This document shows, in pieces, positions 46,534 through 55,717 of a stretch of DNA of 64,000 nucleotides (position 1 is its first letter; every line of letters begins with the position of its first letter). The notes below the pieces were generated by a model. It ran no database searches. It was not told the DNA's origin and saw only the letters and a list, made by a program, of their open reading frames with translations. Source of the stretch: CAIXSC01 sp046349935 (GTDB lineage Bacteria; Planctomycetota; Planctomycetia; Pirellulales; Pirellulaceae). Location of the stretch: NCBI GenBank assembly GCA_046349935.1, contig JAXMBK010000004.1:62001-126000 (forward strand), written 5' to 3'. Made by a program: the position numbers and the translations under genes.

Positions 46534-47241
46534 CTACTTCTTGGGCTTTGCGGACCGGACGAAGGCTTCCAGGGCTTCCACATGCGACGCGATCGTCTTT
46601 TCGGGGCCGGTCGCCTTGATGAAGTGGTTTTGTGCGCCGATCGGCAGGATCGCGGCATACATGCGGTAGCCCGCTCGCTTGGTCGGCGGTGCGAAGGGGC
46701 CGCGCTGATCGGCAAACTCGCCTGACATGTCGATCACAATCGCCTTGACGCCGGCGACGTCGATTTCCGTCCTGGTTTCCTTCTCGGGTTTACCGCCGAA
46801 CTGTCCGCGCCAGCGATCAATATTCGCGTCGATCGCACCCCCCGCGCGGCTAATCGTCAACCTGCCCCAAGCGGCATCGCCTTCGGCTTTCGGCAGGACG
46901 TATTCGGCATCGACGAATCCCCCCTGCACCGGTTTGCGTCCCCAGCCTGCCGGTGCGGTAAAGGCGACTTCGTCTAGTTCGAGCGGGCCGCCGGCCGTGT
47001 CAAGCGGCGCCGAGTCGTCAGGGGCGGCGGACGGGCGCGAGTCGGCGGACGGCGCGTCGGGGAGATTGGCATGCGGATCGGCTGTGGCGTTGGATTCCGC
47101 GGCTTTCGCCGTGGACTTCGCGGCCGCGTCGGCTTGAACCGACTTCGGGACCGAAGGCGCTTCCGACTCGCAGCCCGTGGCCAATACGGCCACCGTCACC
47201 ACCCAACTCGACCACAACCCTTGCCGACGCTTTAGAGACAT
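46534..47241 (-). CDS. Predicted lipoprotein of unknown function
   Basis: The protein has 235 residues from ATG 47241, preceded by gaggga. A basic N-terminus, a hydrophobic segment and the lipobox VLATGC (Cys 24) indicate a lipid-anchored protein. Residues about 25-80 are an Ala/Ser/Asp-rich linker. The rest is a compact domain with FTAPAGWGRKPVQGG, LTISRAGG, GVKAIVIDMSGEF and GYRMYAAILP, ending ALEAFVRSAK. This resembles proteins annotated only as hypothetical in planctomycetes, and I assign no function. The longer frame up to 47427 lacks a signal at its start. Confidence 0.75.
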   Translation of the reverse strand: MSLKRRQGLWSSWVVTVAVLATGCESEAPSVPKSVQADAAAKSTAKAAESNATADPHANLPDAPSADSRPSAAPDDSAPLDTAGGPLELDEVAFTAPAGWGRKPVQGGFVDAEYVLPKAEGDAAWGRLTISRAGGAIDANIDRWRGQFGGKPEKETRTEIDVAGVKAIVIDMSGEFADQRGPFAPPTKRAGYRMYAAILPIGAQNHFIKATGPEKTIASHVEALEAFVRSAKPKK

Positions 47242-47373
47242 GTCTGAAATCCCTCGCCCCAGTTGCACTCGCACCTGCGCCGCTCCACGACGCCAACGCC
47301 GCGACGCGTTGGGCGCATTGTAGTCGAGCATCGAGGCGGTCAGGAGTGCCGACGATTCGAACGAGATCGAGAC

Positions 47374-47411
47374 GCAGCCGCGAGGATCTGGCCTCCGACC
47401 CTCGCGGCTGC
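47374..47411 (-). terminator. Inverted repeat after the dockerin gene, possible terminator
   Basis: A perfect 11-bp inverted repeat, gcagccgcgag (47374-47384) and ctcgcggctgc (47401-47411), lies 24 bases beyond the end of the minus-strand dockerin gene. There is no T-run, so it could instead be an mRNA-stabilising hairpin. Confidence 0.45.
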
Positions 47412-47434
47412 CTGCGATCACGAGCATTCAGACG

Positions 47435-48343
47435 CTATTTGGCGACCAGCTCGTCGACCCACTCGTCGCTCGCCGAATCACCTAGGTCGCTTGCTGCCAG
47501 CGACCCGTCGTCGCGCTTCTCCTCGCTCAGTTCCTCGGCGAACTCCGCGGGAGACGCGTCGTCGGCCCAAATCGCGTACCGACCGAGGGCCTCATCCACC
47601 TCGTCGGCGTCCCAGGCCATTCGGCTCGCGACCAGTCCCGCCGCCTCGTTTTCGGGCTGCGCTTCATCGGCCGCGAACTGGAAGCCGTCCAGCGACGGGA
47701 GGTTGTCGTTCAGGTAGTTGAACAACAGGAGGGCGTCGAGCGGCGCGAGTTGACCGTCGCCGTCGATGTCAGGATAGATCGACGGCCCTTCGCCTTCGCC
47801 GAATTCGCCGACGCCATGGTCATTCAGGTAGGTGACCAAAAGCAGGGCGTCGATCGGCGAGACGAATCCGTCCGCGTTGACATCGTGCGGGGCGTCGAAG
47901 TTGTGCCAGCCGCCGCCGCCGAACACTTCGCCTGACATGGCCGCGATATCGGTCGCTTCGAAATGGATTTCATCTTCACCCAAGTCGCCGAACGTGCGAA
48001 TCTCGACATCCGTCGGTGCGGAGGCGGCGGCGAGATCAAAATACTCGAAGGTTTCGACCTGTCCTTCCTCCAGCGTTGGGACGTCGCCTTCGTCGCCGCC
48101 GAACGAGCGGATGCGGATCGAAATGTCGTCGTCCGCGACTTTCTCGTCGGTCCAAACCTGCATGTCGCTCGATTCGTCGACCTTTTCCAGCTCGACGAAC
48201 GCTTCCCACTCGGCGCCCAGGTCGGCGGCGCCCAGGTCGGCGGCGAGCAGCGCTCGTCGCTCGAGGGGCTGGAAGCCGAACGGTCGCGGCATTCGCTTGC
48301 GCGTTTGCTTGCGGCCGGGCTTCTCTTTCCTCACAATCTGCAT
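47435..48343 (-). CDS. LEPR-XLL protein with a type I dockerin repeat pair
   Basis: The protein has 302 residues. ATG 48343 lies six bases after gggagg, which is preferred over the longer frame to 48490. After a very basic start comes FGFQPLERRALLAADLG, close to the classic LEPR-XLL motif. Residues about 153-218 hold two dockerin-type EF-hand-like loops: DVNADGFVSPIDALLLVTYL and DIDGDGQLAPLDALLLFNYL, both with Ca2+-ligating Asp/Asn positions. The rest is strongly acidic. Dockerins bind cohesins; a cohesin-like domain occurs in the 1565-residue LEPR-XLL protein 1.5 kb away, which makes that pair a candidate interaction, though many planctomycete dockerins have no known partner. It is divergent from the sigma factor gene. 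Confidence 0.82.
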   Translation of the reverse strand: MQIVRKEKPGRKQTRKRMPRPFGFQPLERRALLAADLGAADLGAEWEAFVELEKVDESSDMQVWTDEKVADDDISIRIRSFGGDEGDVPTLEEGQVETFEYFDLAAASAPTDVEIRTFGDLGEDEIHFEATDIAAMSGEVFGGGGWHNFDAPHDVNADGFVSPIDALLLVTYLNDHGVGEFGEGEGPSIYPDIDGDGQLAPLDALLLFNYLNDNLPSLDGFQFAADEAQPENEAAGLVASRMAWDADEVDEALGRYAIWADDASPAEFAEELSEEKRDDGSLAASDLGDSASDEWVDELVAK

Positions 48344-48519
48344 AAATTGCCTCCCAGAAAGAACTTCTGATCTTGTTCCGCCCGCTGCGAAGCCCGCAGT
48401 GGGCCAAGAGAAGAGGGCCGAAGAACACGCCGGCTTGTAACGCGAAAAGTAACTCGCGAAGTTTTTTGGCAATTCGCGTGACAACCGCACGGAAAAGCGG
48501 CCCTGATGGGAACGGAGTT
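48344..48519. promoter_or_regulatory. Divergent promoter region between dockerin and sigma-factor genes
   Basis: These 176 bases separate two divergent starts and should carry both promoters. No element can be placed with confidence. The arrangement would allow the sigma factor to control both its own operon and the dockerin gene. Confidence 0.4.
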
Positions 48520-49149
48520 ATGGAAGTGCAAAACGGGGATCCCATGCCTTCGACTCACCCCCCCCTACCCGGGGCTAAATTGGACTTCGCGGAGCTGTCG
48601 CAGGCTTACGTCGGCTACCTCAAGCTGCTGGCCCGGTCGCAGCTCGACGCTCAGTTGCGCGCTCGGATCTCGCCGTCCGACGTCGTCCAAGAGACGTTGC
48701 TGGAGGCGCACCGAGCGTTCGCGGGATTTCGCGGGCAGACGCAGGGCGAGCTGTTGGCGTGGCTGCGACGCATTTTGGTGAACAACTTGGCGACGGCGGT
48801 CGAACATCACATGTTGGCGGCCAAACGCGACGTTCGCCGCGACATTTCGTTGGACCACATCAGTCGGTCGCTGGAACGGTCGACCGCCTGTTTGGGGGCC
48901 ATGTTGCCGGCGAGCGTCGCGTCGCCCAGCACCGACGCGCAGCGTCATGAGGACCTGGCGGGGCTGGCCGACGCACTTTTGGAATTGCCCGATGACTACT
49001 GCGAGGTCATCATGTTGCGTCATTGGGATGGGCTGCCGTTCGGCGAGATTGCGAAGCGGATGGATCGCAGCGCCGGCGCCGCGCGCATGCTGTGGCTGCG
49101 GGCGATCGAGCAGTTGCGCGGGGCGATGCAGAAGCGAGGTTTAGCATGA
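48520..49149 (+). CDS. ECF-family RNA polymerase sigma factor (planctomycete kinase-linked type)
   Basis: The protein has 209 residues from ATG 48520 (ggag upstream); ATG 48544 is an alternative. Region 2 is seen in YLKLLARSQLDAQLRARIS followed by PSDVVQETLLEAHRAFAGFRG, then ELLAWLRRILVNNLATAVEH. Region 4 is ALLELPDDYCEVIMLRHWDG with the helix-turn-helix LPFGEIAKRMDRSAGAARML. This sequence style belongs to planctomycete ECF factors encoded beside Ser/Thr kinases. No classical anti-sigma factor is adjacent. Its stop TGA overlaps the kinase start as ATGA, so translation is coupled and kinase-based control of the sigma factor is likely. Confidence 0.88.
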   Translation: MEVQNGDPMPSTHPPLPGAKLDFAELSQAYVGYLKLLARSQLDAQLRARISPSDVVQETLLEAHRAFAGFRGQTQGELLAWLRRILVNNLATAVEHHMLAAKRDVRRDISLDHISRSLERSTACLGAMLPASVASPSTDAQRHEDLAGLADALLELPDDYCEVIMLRHWDGLPFGEIAKRMDRSAGAARMLWLRAIEQLRGAMQKRGLA

Positions 49150-51599
49150 AAATCGACGATCGCTTGGCCGCCGACTCGCTGCCCCGCGCCGTGCCGACTT
49201 CTCCGGGCGAGGCGTCGTCGTGGCTGAATGCCATACCCGAATCCGAACACGACCAGATTGCGGCCGTGTTGGACGAGTATCTGGAGGCGGCGGAGCGGGG
49301 CGCGGCGCCGCCGACCGAAGAGTTCGTCGCTCGCTACCCGCAATGGTCCGACGCGTTGCGGCGGGCGCTCGCCAGTTTGCAGGCCGTGCATCGAGTCGTG
49401 GCGGCGTTTCCCGCAACGCATCGCGAAGGCCCCTGGCCGCAGCTCGGCGATTATCAAATCGTGCGCGAGTTGGGTCGCGGCGGCATGGGGATCGTCTACG
49501 AAGCCCGGCAACTGTCGCTGGGACGCACCGTCGCCTTGAAGGTGTTGCCGTTCGCCGCCGTCTTGGATCCCACGCATGTACAGCGGTTCCAAAACGAGGC
49601 GCAGGCGGCGGCGCAGCTGCATCATCCGCATATCGTTCCCGTTTTTTCCGTCGGCTGCGAACGGGGAGTGCATTACTACAGCATGCAGTTCATCGACGGT
49701 CAGTCGCTGGACCAAGCCATCCGACAACTGCGCGACTGGCGTCCCGCGGCGCTGCAGACGAGGGATGTCGGTACGACGACGCCGCGCGCAACGGCGTCTG
49801 CCGAAAGAACGCTTGCTGAAAAGAATCCCGCCGACAGAACGTCTGTTGAGACGACGGCCGCAGCGCCGACCGCGCGCGGTTTGTCGACGCAAGGGTCGAT
49901 CCACCACGCGGCGCACGTCCGCGCCGTCGTGGAACTGGTGATCCAAGCGGCTGACGGCCTGCACTACGCGCATGAAGCGGGCGTCATTCACCGCGACGTC
50001 AAACCGTCGAACTTGCTGATTGATCGTCGCGGCAAAGTCAGCGTCGCCGACTTTGGGCTGGCGCGCTGCCAGTCTCTGACGCAACTGACGATGCATGGTG
50101 GATTGTGCGGAACGCTGCGTTATATGAGCCCCGAACAGGCGCAAGGACGCGGAGCGCTCGTCGATCCGCGGACCGATGTCTACGGCCTGGGTGCGACCCT
50201 ATTTGAACTCTTGACGCTGCACACCCCCTTCGACGGCGATGACCGCGAGTCGCTGATCCGACAAATCGTCAACGAGGAGCCGCCGCCGCCGCGCCGCTTC
50301 AATCGAGCCGTGCCGGCCGATCTTGAGAATATCGTCTTGAAGTCGCTCTCCAAGGCGCGCGAGGATCGTTACGAGACGGCGGATTCGCTGGCGGGCGACT
50401 TAAGACGGTTCTTGGCGGGCCAACCGACGCTGGCCAAGCGGCCGACGACGTGGGATCGAGCCGCCAAATGGATCGCGCGGCGCTCAAAGTGGGTCGCCGC
50501 GTCGCTGGTCGGACTGGCCGCGACGCTCGCGCTGGCCGGCGTCGCCGCCGGCTACTTGCTGCACATGCAACAACGGACGCGCGAGGCGTTGGCCGAGGCG
50601 GAGCTGCATCTGCGAGTGGCCTGTGCGACGGTCGATGACTTTAGTTCCGATCTCTCCGAGCAACTTTCGCAGGTGCCGGGCGCGGAACGCGTGCGATTGG
50701 CGGCGCTGGAACGGGCCGAGGCGTTTTACTCGGATTACGAGCGATACGCGGGGGATGATCCGCGTTGGCAACGCGACCTGGCAGTCGCCGCAGCCAAACG
50801 AGCTCTGGTGCTCGAACGGCTCGGGCGACTCGAAGAGGCCGATGACGCATACCGTCGCGCACTGCAGCGACTCGACGGCGTCCGCGAGCCGGCCGAAGTG
50901 GAATGGCACGTCGAGGCGGCGGTCGCACGACTGTATGCCGGTCAGTTCTGGCTGCGTCGTGATCGGCGCCGCGAGGCGCTCGACGCCTTAGAGCGGGCCT
51001 ACCCCTCCATTCAATTCGCCGTCAATGCTCGGCCCGATGCGTGGTCGTATCGTTGCGAGTTGGCTCGGATCGAGTCAGCGCTTGCCGAATCGCTGGCGCC
51101 TGAGCAACCGGTTCGTGCGATCTCTTACTACGAACGAGCGATCGCGACGCTCCGCCAAACCAGTTCCGCGGTGCGCGACACGTCGCCGGAAGCCGGCGAA
51201 CGACAGGACAAGCGACTCGCCGCCGCACTCAACGCCTGCGCGAGTCTCGTCGCGAAGACCGATCCCGTGCGGGCGCTCGCGATGTTCGCCGAATCGCGGA
51301 ATCTGTTGGAGCGGCTGGTGCGACGCGCGCCCGACGACTATCGGTTGCGACGCGATTGGGCGGTGGCCTTGCACAACGAAGGCATGGCGGCCGAAGCCGT
51401 CGGCGATTCCACTCGCTCCCTCGGACTGCTCGAAGAGGCGGTCCGCGAGCAAACGGCGGCGTGCGCCGCATCGGGAGGCGATCCGGCGTACGAAGATCTG
51501 TTGCGGCAATATGAACGGCATCGGGAACAAGTGAAACGGTCGCGCAATCAGCCGGACGGCAGCGTCTGGATCGATCGCTACGGAGGCACGTCGATATGA
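49146..51599 (+). CDS. Membrane Ser/Thr protein kinase (PknB type) with C-terminal TPR-like region
   Basis: The protein has 817 residues; ATG 49146 overlaps the sigma stop by four bases. The kinase domain (about 100-419) has LGRGGMGIVYEA, the VALKVL lysine, HRDVKPSN (about 281), VADFGLA (about 301) and GTLRYMSPEQAQG. All catalytic residues are present. An insert of about 50 residues rich in Thr/Ala lies before VVELVIQAADGLHYAHEAG. A hydrophobic segment, WVAASLVGLAATLALAGVAA (about 449-475), is the membrane anchor. It is followed by a helical TPR-like region (ALVLERLGRLEEADDAYRRAL) that should lie outside the cytoplasm. This fits a signal-sensing kinase acting on the coupled sigma factor; the signal is unknown. 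Confidence 0.9.
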   Translation: MKIDDRLAADSLPRAVPTSPGEASSWLNAIPESEHDQIAAVLDEYLEAAERGAAPPTEEFVARYPQWSDALRRALASLQAVHRVVAAFPATHREGPWPQLGDYQIVRELGRGGMGIVYEARQLSLGRTVALKVLPFAAVLDPTHVQRFQNEAQAAAQLHHPHIVPVFSVGCERGVHYYSMQFIDGQSLDQAIRQLRDWRPAALQTRDVGTTTPRATASAERTLAEKNPADRTSVETTAAAPTARGLSTQGSIHHAAHVRAVVELVIQAADGLHYAHEAGVIHRDVKPSNLLIDRRGKVSVADFGLARCQSLTQLTMHGGLCGTLRYMSPEQAQGRGALVDPRTDVYGLGATLFELLTLHTPFDGDDRESLIRQIVNEEPPPPRRFNRAVPADLENIVLKSLSKAREDRYETADSLAGDLRRFLAGQPTLAKRPTTWDRAAKWIARRSKWVAASLVGLAATLALAGVAAGYLLHMQQRTREALAEAELHLRVACATVDDFSSDLSEQLSQVPGAERVRLAALERAEAFYSDYERYAGDDPRWQRDLAVAAAKRALVLERLGRLEEADDAYRRALQRLDGVREPAEVEWHVEAAVARLYAGQFWLRRDRRREALDALERAYPSIQFAVNARPDAWSYRCELARIESALAESLAPEQPVRAISYYERAIATLRQTSSAVRDTSPEAGERQDKRLAAALNACASLVAKTDPVRALAMFAESRNLLERLVRRAPDDYRLRRDWAVALHNEGMAAEAVGDSTRSLGLLEEAVREQTAACAASGGDPAYEDLLRQYERHREQVKRSRNQPDGSVWIDRYGGTSI

Positions 51600-52966
51600 T
51601 GCCCGATCGTCGACCATTCGCGTCGCCTCGTCGCGACCGTTCTCGTTTGCTGCATGGGAGCGGCGATCGGCGGCGGCTGGCTTTTGAACGGATGGAGCCC
51701 CGGCGAATGCTGGCCGGCGTCGACGACCCGTGGACCGAAGGCTATGTGGAGTGTCTGGCGACTCCGACCGACGACCTGACCAACTCCCTGCCCGAATCCC
51801 TTTTCGACGCGACCTCCGACGCGCGGCTGGAATCGGCCGAGGGGGTTCGCGTCCTGAGCTGCGCGGATGGACAAGTATGGTTTGAGTTCTCACTCGCCGC
51901 GGGAAACGGGCAGTCGGAACGCTGGGCGGAGTACATCGTCATCTATGGCGATCCTCATTCGGTGAATTGGAACGAGAACGTCGTCGAGGATCTGTTCGAA
52001 ATCAGCGCCGGCCGCGACCCGAGTCGTGAGACGAATGCCTCGACGGTTGTTCCCGTCGCGCCTCCCGTCGAGAAAGACGGAAAGCCCGCCGCCGCCGTCG
52101 TTCCCAGGGCGACGCAGGCGACCGACGACGGGCGCTTTACGCCGCTGCCGTCGGAGGGTGTTCCGCCGTCGTCGATGCCTTTCGCTGGTCCCGCGTCGAG
52201 CTCCGTCGTGTCGACGCCGCCAACGGATCGATACTTTGAATCCGCACCAACGCCGCGGCGGCTGAATTGGTCGCTGCGCGATGAATCGCCGACCGCTCAC
52301 GACGACGCCTTAACGCGGATGACCGTGTGGTCGGGACGTACGGAAGACGCCGTATCGTCGCTCGCGGCGACTCGCTTTGCCGATCGCGACGCCGGTCTCC
52401 CGCTGACGGCGGCCGAATCCGGGAAGCACGATTCGTCCTCCGCCTCGATCGCCGTCTGGCGCGAGGCCGCTCGACGACAACCGCCGGCGACGCAAGTGGC
52501 GGGGAGCGCGGCGGAGAGCGGCGAAGCTTGGTCGGTCGCGGCAGGCGCCGCGGGGCGCACCGCGGGCCTACGATCGGGGCAGGCTGAGCAAGCGAATTGG
52601 TTGGGCGCCAAACTGGCTGCCGAAAAGGCGACCGTGGAAAAAGTCACCTTGGAAGCGGCGGTGGGTTCGTCCTTGGCGACGGTCGAATGGGCCAAACGCT
52701 GGGTCGCTGGCGAGTCGTCGGGACGCGCGTCTTCTCGAGCGACCGCGTCCTGGCCGACGACGGTCAAGCAGGACGATGGGGAGTCGCTCCCGGCCGACGG
52801 CCAGACCTGGGCGACGTACGCCGCCGCCATCTTTTCGCTGGTCCAACTGTGGCGACGGCAGCGCCGCGCCGCGACCGACGAGCCGGCGGGCGTCGTCGAG
52901 CCAGCGACGTCCGGCGATTCTTGTCGTCGGGACCATTCCGATCGACGACGCGGTGCGCCACAATAA
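51596..52966 (+). CDS. LEPR-XLL-type protein coupled to the sigma factor/kinase operon
   Basis: The protein has 456 residues. ATGATG at 51596 overlaps the kinase stop, so it is translationally coupled as the third gene. The N-terminus is Arg-rich and contains RRLAFERMEPRRMLAGVDD, a clear LEPR-XLL-type motif. The remainder is low-complexity, rich in Ala, Ser, Thr and Glu, with no domain I recognise. Near the C-terminus TWATYAAAIFSLVQLW is a short hydrophobic stretch followed by RRQRRAA, which could be a membrane segment with a basic stop-transfer. It might be an extracytoplasmic sensor or substrate for the kinase; that is inferred from context alone. Confidence 0.75.
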   Translation: MMPDRRPFASPRRDRSRLLHGSGDRRRLAFERMEPRRMLAGVDDPWTEGYVECLATPTDDLTNSLPESLFDATSDARLESAEGVRVLSCADGQVWFEFSLAAGNGQSERWAEYIVIYGDPHSVNWNENVVEDLFEISAGRDPSRETNASTVVPVAPPVEKDGKPAAAVVPRATQATDDGRFTPLPSEGVPPSSMPFAGPASSSVVSTPPTDRYFESAPTPRRLNWSLRDESPTAHDDALTRMTVWSGRTEDAVSSLAATRFADRDAGLPLTAAESGKHDSSSASIAVWREAARRQPPATQVAGSAAESGEAWSVAAGAAGRTAGLRSGQAEQANWLGAKLAAEKATVEKVTLEAAVGSSLATVEWAKRWVAGESSGRASSRATASWPTTVKQDDGESLPADGQTWATYAAAIFSLVQLWRRQRRAATDEPAGVVEPATSGDSCRRDHSDRRRGAPQ

Positions 52967-53032
52967 TCGACGCCGCTCGCGCATCTATTCTGCACCGAGC
53001 TCGGTACGTCGTCGTTCTGGGAGCCTCGCGGC

Positions 53033-55693
53033 ATGAATGGTTTGCGTCAAGTTGCAATGGCAGCAGCGTTTGCGGCTAGCCTCGCCGCCGGAATTCCGCG
53101 AGCGCAAGGGGCCGAGTCGCCGCCGGACGACCCGCGCGGGTTGACGATCTTCGAGAAGCGAATTCGGCCTGCACTGGTTCAGTACTGCTATGGTTGTCAT
53201 TCGGCGCAAGCCGGCGAACCCAAAGGCGGATTGCTGGTGGATTCGCGCGACGGACTGCTAGAGGGAGGCGAGTCGGGGGCGGCGGTCGTGCCGGGGAATC
53301 CCGACGATAGCCTGCTGCTGGAAGCGTTGCGGCACGATGGCTTGGAGATGCCGCCGGACCGCAAACTGCCCGACGACCTGATCGCTGACTTTGAAACCTG
53401 GATTGAACTGGGCGCTCCCGACCCTCGACGCGGCAAGCCAAGCGGCTTAGCGGGCAAGATCGATATCGAGGAGGGACGGAAGTTCTGGGCGTATCAACCG
53501 GTCGCCGACCCAACGCCGCCGACGCCCAAGAACGCCGAGTGGGCGCGCGATGCGATCGATCGCTTCCTGCTGACGGCGATGGAATCCGAGGGGCTGCGGC
53601 CGGTCCGCGATGCAGATCGTCGGACGCTATTGCGGCGCCTGTCCTTCGACTTGACCGGTCTGCCGCCGACTCCCGAAGAACTGGACGCGTTTGAGAAGGA
53701 CCAATCGCCGCGAGCCCTCGAATCGGTCGTCGACCGGTTGTTGGAATCGCCGCGGTTCGGCGAACGCTGGGGCCGCCATTGGCTCGATGTGGCTCGGTAC
53801 GCCGAGTCGAATGGGAATACCGACAACGTGACGTTCCCGCATGCCTGGCGTTATCGCGACTATGTCGTGGAGGCGTTCAATCGCGACAAACCGTTCGATC
53901 GGTTCTTGGTGGAGCAGGTGGCTGGCGACTTGCTGGCCGCCGATTCGCCGGCGCAGCGCGACGAGCAGTTGATCGCGACCGGCATTTTGGCGCTCGGTTC
54001 CAAGCCGCGAGCGCAGAATAACCCCGATTATGAGATGGATTTGGTCGCCGAGCAGATCGAAGTGACGACGACGTCGTTCATGGCGCTTACGGTCGCCTGT
54101 GCGCGGTGTCATGACCATAAATTCGATCCGATCCCGATCGAAGAGTATTACGCGATGGCGGGGATCTTCACGAGCACGGCGACGCTGTACAGCAACGGCG
54201 GCGGCAAGGGCAACGGCCGCCTCCCGAAGACCGGCTTCCATGCCATCTCGGGCGCACGTCCCGCGCCCGCGAGCGGCGATACGGCTAGCGGCGATTCTCC
54301 TAGCGGCGATACGGCGAGCCAGTTCACGGTCGCCGGGACGCTTGCGAAACTGCGTGAAGAACGCGCGACGCTGGAGACGCGGCTGAAACGTTTAGGCGCG
54401 GAGATCGTCGTTTCGAAAGCCGGCGCGACGGGCGGCGGCCAGAACAATGCGAAAGGGAAGGGCAAAGGGAAAAAGAAGGCTGCCAAGCAGGCCGCAGCGC
54501 CGGCTGGCAAGCCGGTTGCGCGCGTCATGGTTCCGGGGAATGTCAGCGACCAGAATCGACGCCGCATCGCGAATCTCGAGTCGCTGTGGCGCTCGGTGGT
54601 GGATCAGATCGAAGCGCTGGATGATTCGGTCGCAGGGCCGGCCGAATCGCAGGCGGCGGCGATGGGCGTCCGCGACGCACGTCAAGTAAGCGACTGCAAA
54701 CTGTGCCTCCGCGGCGACTCGCAGAAACGCGGGCCCGCCGTCCCGCGCGGGCTCGTGTCGGTCATATCGACCAGCTCCGCGGTCAAGATTCCGGCCGACC
54801 AAAGCGGGCGATTGCAACTAGCGCAGTGGATGGCGTCTCCCGATCATCCGCTGACGGCGCGCGTCTACGTGAATCGAGTGTGGAAACACTTGTTCGGCCG
54901 CGGACTCGTTCCGTCGGTCGACAATTTCGGCGTCTTGGGAGAGAAACCCAGCCACCCCGAACTGCTCGACCATGTGGCTCGCCGCTTCATGCAGGACGGT
55001 TGGTCCACCAAGCGGCTCATTCGCACGCTGGTGCTCACGCGCGCCTACGGACTTTCCAGTCGATCGGATCCGGGACAGTTGGAAAAGGACCCCGACAACG
55101 TCTACCACTGGCGGCACGTTCCGACGCGCCTGGACGCCGAAGCGATGCGCGACACGGTGCTCGCCGTCAGCGGCACATTGCAAGCCGATCCGCCTCGCGG
55201 ATCGATGGTGTCGTCGTTCGGCGAACAAGTCGTGCAGGGCAAGAAGCGCGAGATCGAACTGGGGATCGATCAACTGCGCTATCGCAGCGTCTATCTGCCG
55301 ATCCTGCGGAATGCGCTGCCCGAGGTGCTCGAACTGTTCGACGGGGCTGATCCCAGTTTGGTGGTGGGGGCGCGCGACGTGACGACCGTGCCGTCGCAAA
55401 GCTTGTATTTGCTCAACAGCCCGTTCGTCGTCGAGCAGTCGCGCGGGTTTGCGCAGCGGTTGATCGCCGAGCTTCCGCAAGGCGGTCCGCAGCGCGTTCA
55501 GCGCGCGTTTCAACTGGCCTTCGGACGTGCGGCGACGGAGGACGAAGTGCAGCAAGTCGCCAGTTTGGTGCGACGAGCGGCTGGGGGCGAGAAAGGACCG
55601 TCGGGGGAAAAGACGCCCCTTTCTGAATTGGATGGCTGGGCCTGTTTCACGCAGGCGCTGCTGGCGTCGGCCGAATTTCGTTACGTCTACTAG
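53033..55693 (+). CDS. Planctomycete cytochrome-like protein (PSCyt1-DUF1549-DUF1553)
   Basis: The protein has 886 residues; ATG 53033 follows gggag, and residues 1-27 are a signal peptide (AFAASLAAGIPRAQGAE). A PSCyt1 domain with the heme-c site CYGCH (52-56) is followed by DUF1549 (about 140-360), which ends in a second CxxCH, CARCHDHKFDPI (356-360). DUF1553 (about 590-880) has LTARVYVNRVWKHLFGRGLV and PSQSLYLLNSPFV. Between the two DUFs lies a low-complexity insert with SGDTA-type repeats and a Lys-rich stretch (KGKGKGKKKAAKQ). This is one of the commonest planctomycete families, of unproven function, usually paired with a DUF1501 gene as here. Confidence 0.92.
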   Translation: MNGLRQVAMAAAFAASLAAGIPRAQGAESPPDDPRGLTIFEKRIRPALVQYCYGCHSAQAGEPKGGLLVDSRDGLLEGGESGAAVVPGNPDDSLLLEALRHDGLEMPPDRKLPDDLIADFETWIELGAPDPRRGKPSGLAGKIDIEEGRKFWAYQPVADPTPPTPKNAEWARDAIDRFLLTAMESEGLRPVRDADRRTLLRRLSFDLTGLPPTPEELDAFEKDQSPRALESVVDRLLESPRFGERWGRHWLDVARYAESNGNTDNVTFPHAWRYRDYVVEAFNRDKPFDRFLVEQVAGDLLAADSPAQRDEQLIATGILALGSKPRAQNNPDYEMDLVAEQIEVTTTSFMALTVACARCHDHKFDPIPIEEYYAMAGIFTSTATLYSNGGGKGNGRLPKTGFHAISGARPAPASGDTASGDSPSGDTASQFTVAGTLAKLREERATLETRLKRLGAEIVVSKAGATGGGQNNAKGKGKGKKKAAKQAAAPAGKPVARVMVPGNVSDQNRRRIANLESLWRSVVDQIEALDDSVAGPAESQAAAMGVRDARQVSDCKLCLRGDSQKRGPAVPRGLVSVISTSSAVKIPADQSGRLQLAQWMASPDHPLTARVYVNRVWKHLFGRGLVPSVDNFGVLGEKPSHPELLDHVARRFMQDGWSTKRLIRTLVLTRAYGLSSRSDPGQLEKDPDNVYHWRHVPTRLDAEAMRDTVLAVSGTLQADPPRGSMVSSFGEQVVQGKKREIELGIDQLRYRSVYLPILRNALPEVLELFDGADPSLVVGARDVTTVPSQSLYLLNSPFVVEQSRGFAQRLIAELPQGGPQRVQRAFQLAFGRAATEDEVQQVASLVRRAAGGEKGPSGEKTPLSELDGWACFTQALLASAEFRYVY

Positions 55694-55717
55694 TCACACG
55701 ATGAACAACAGAGGTGG

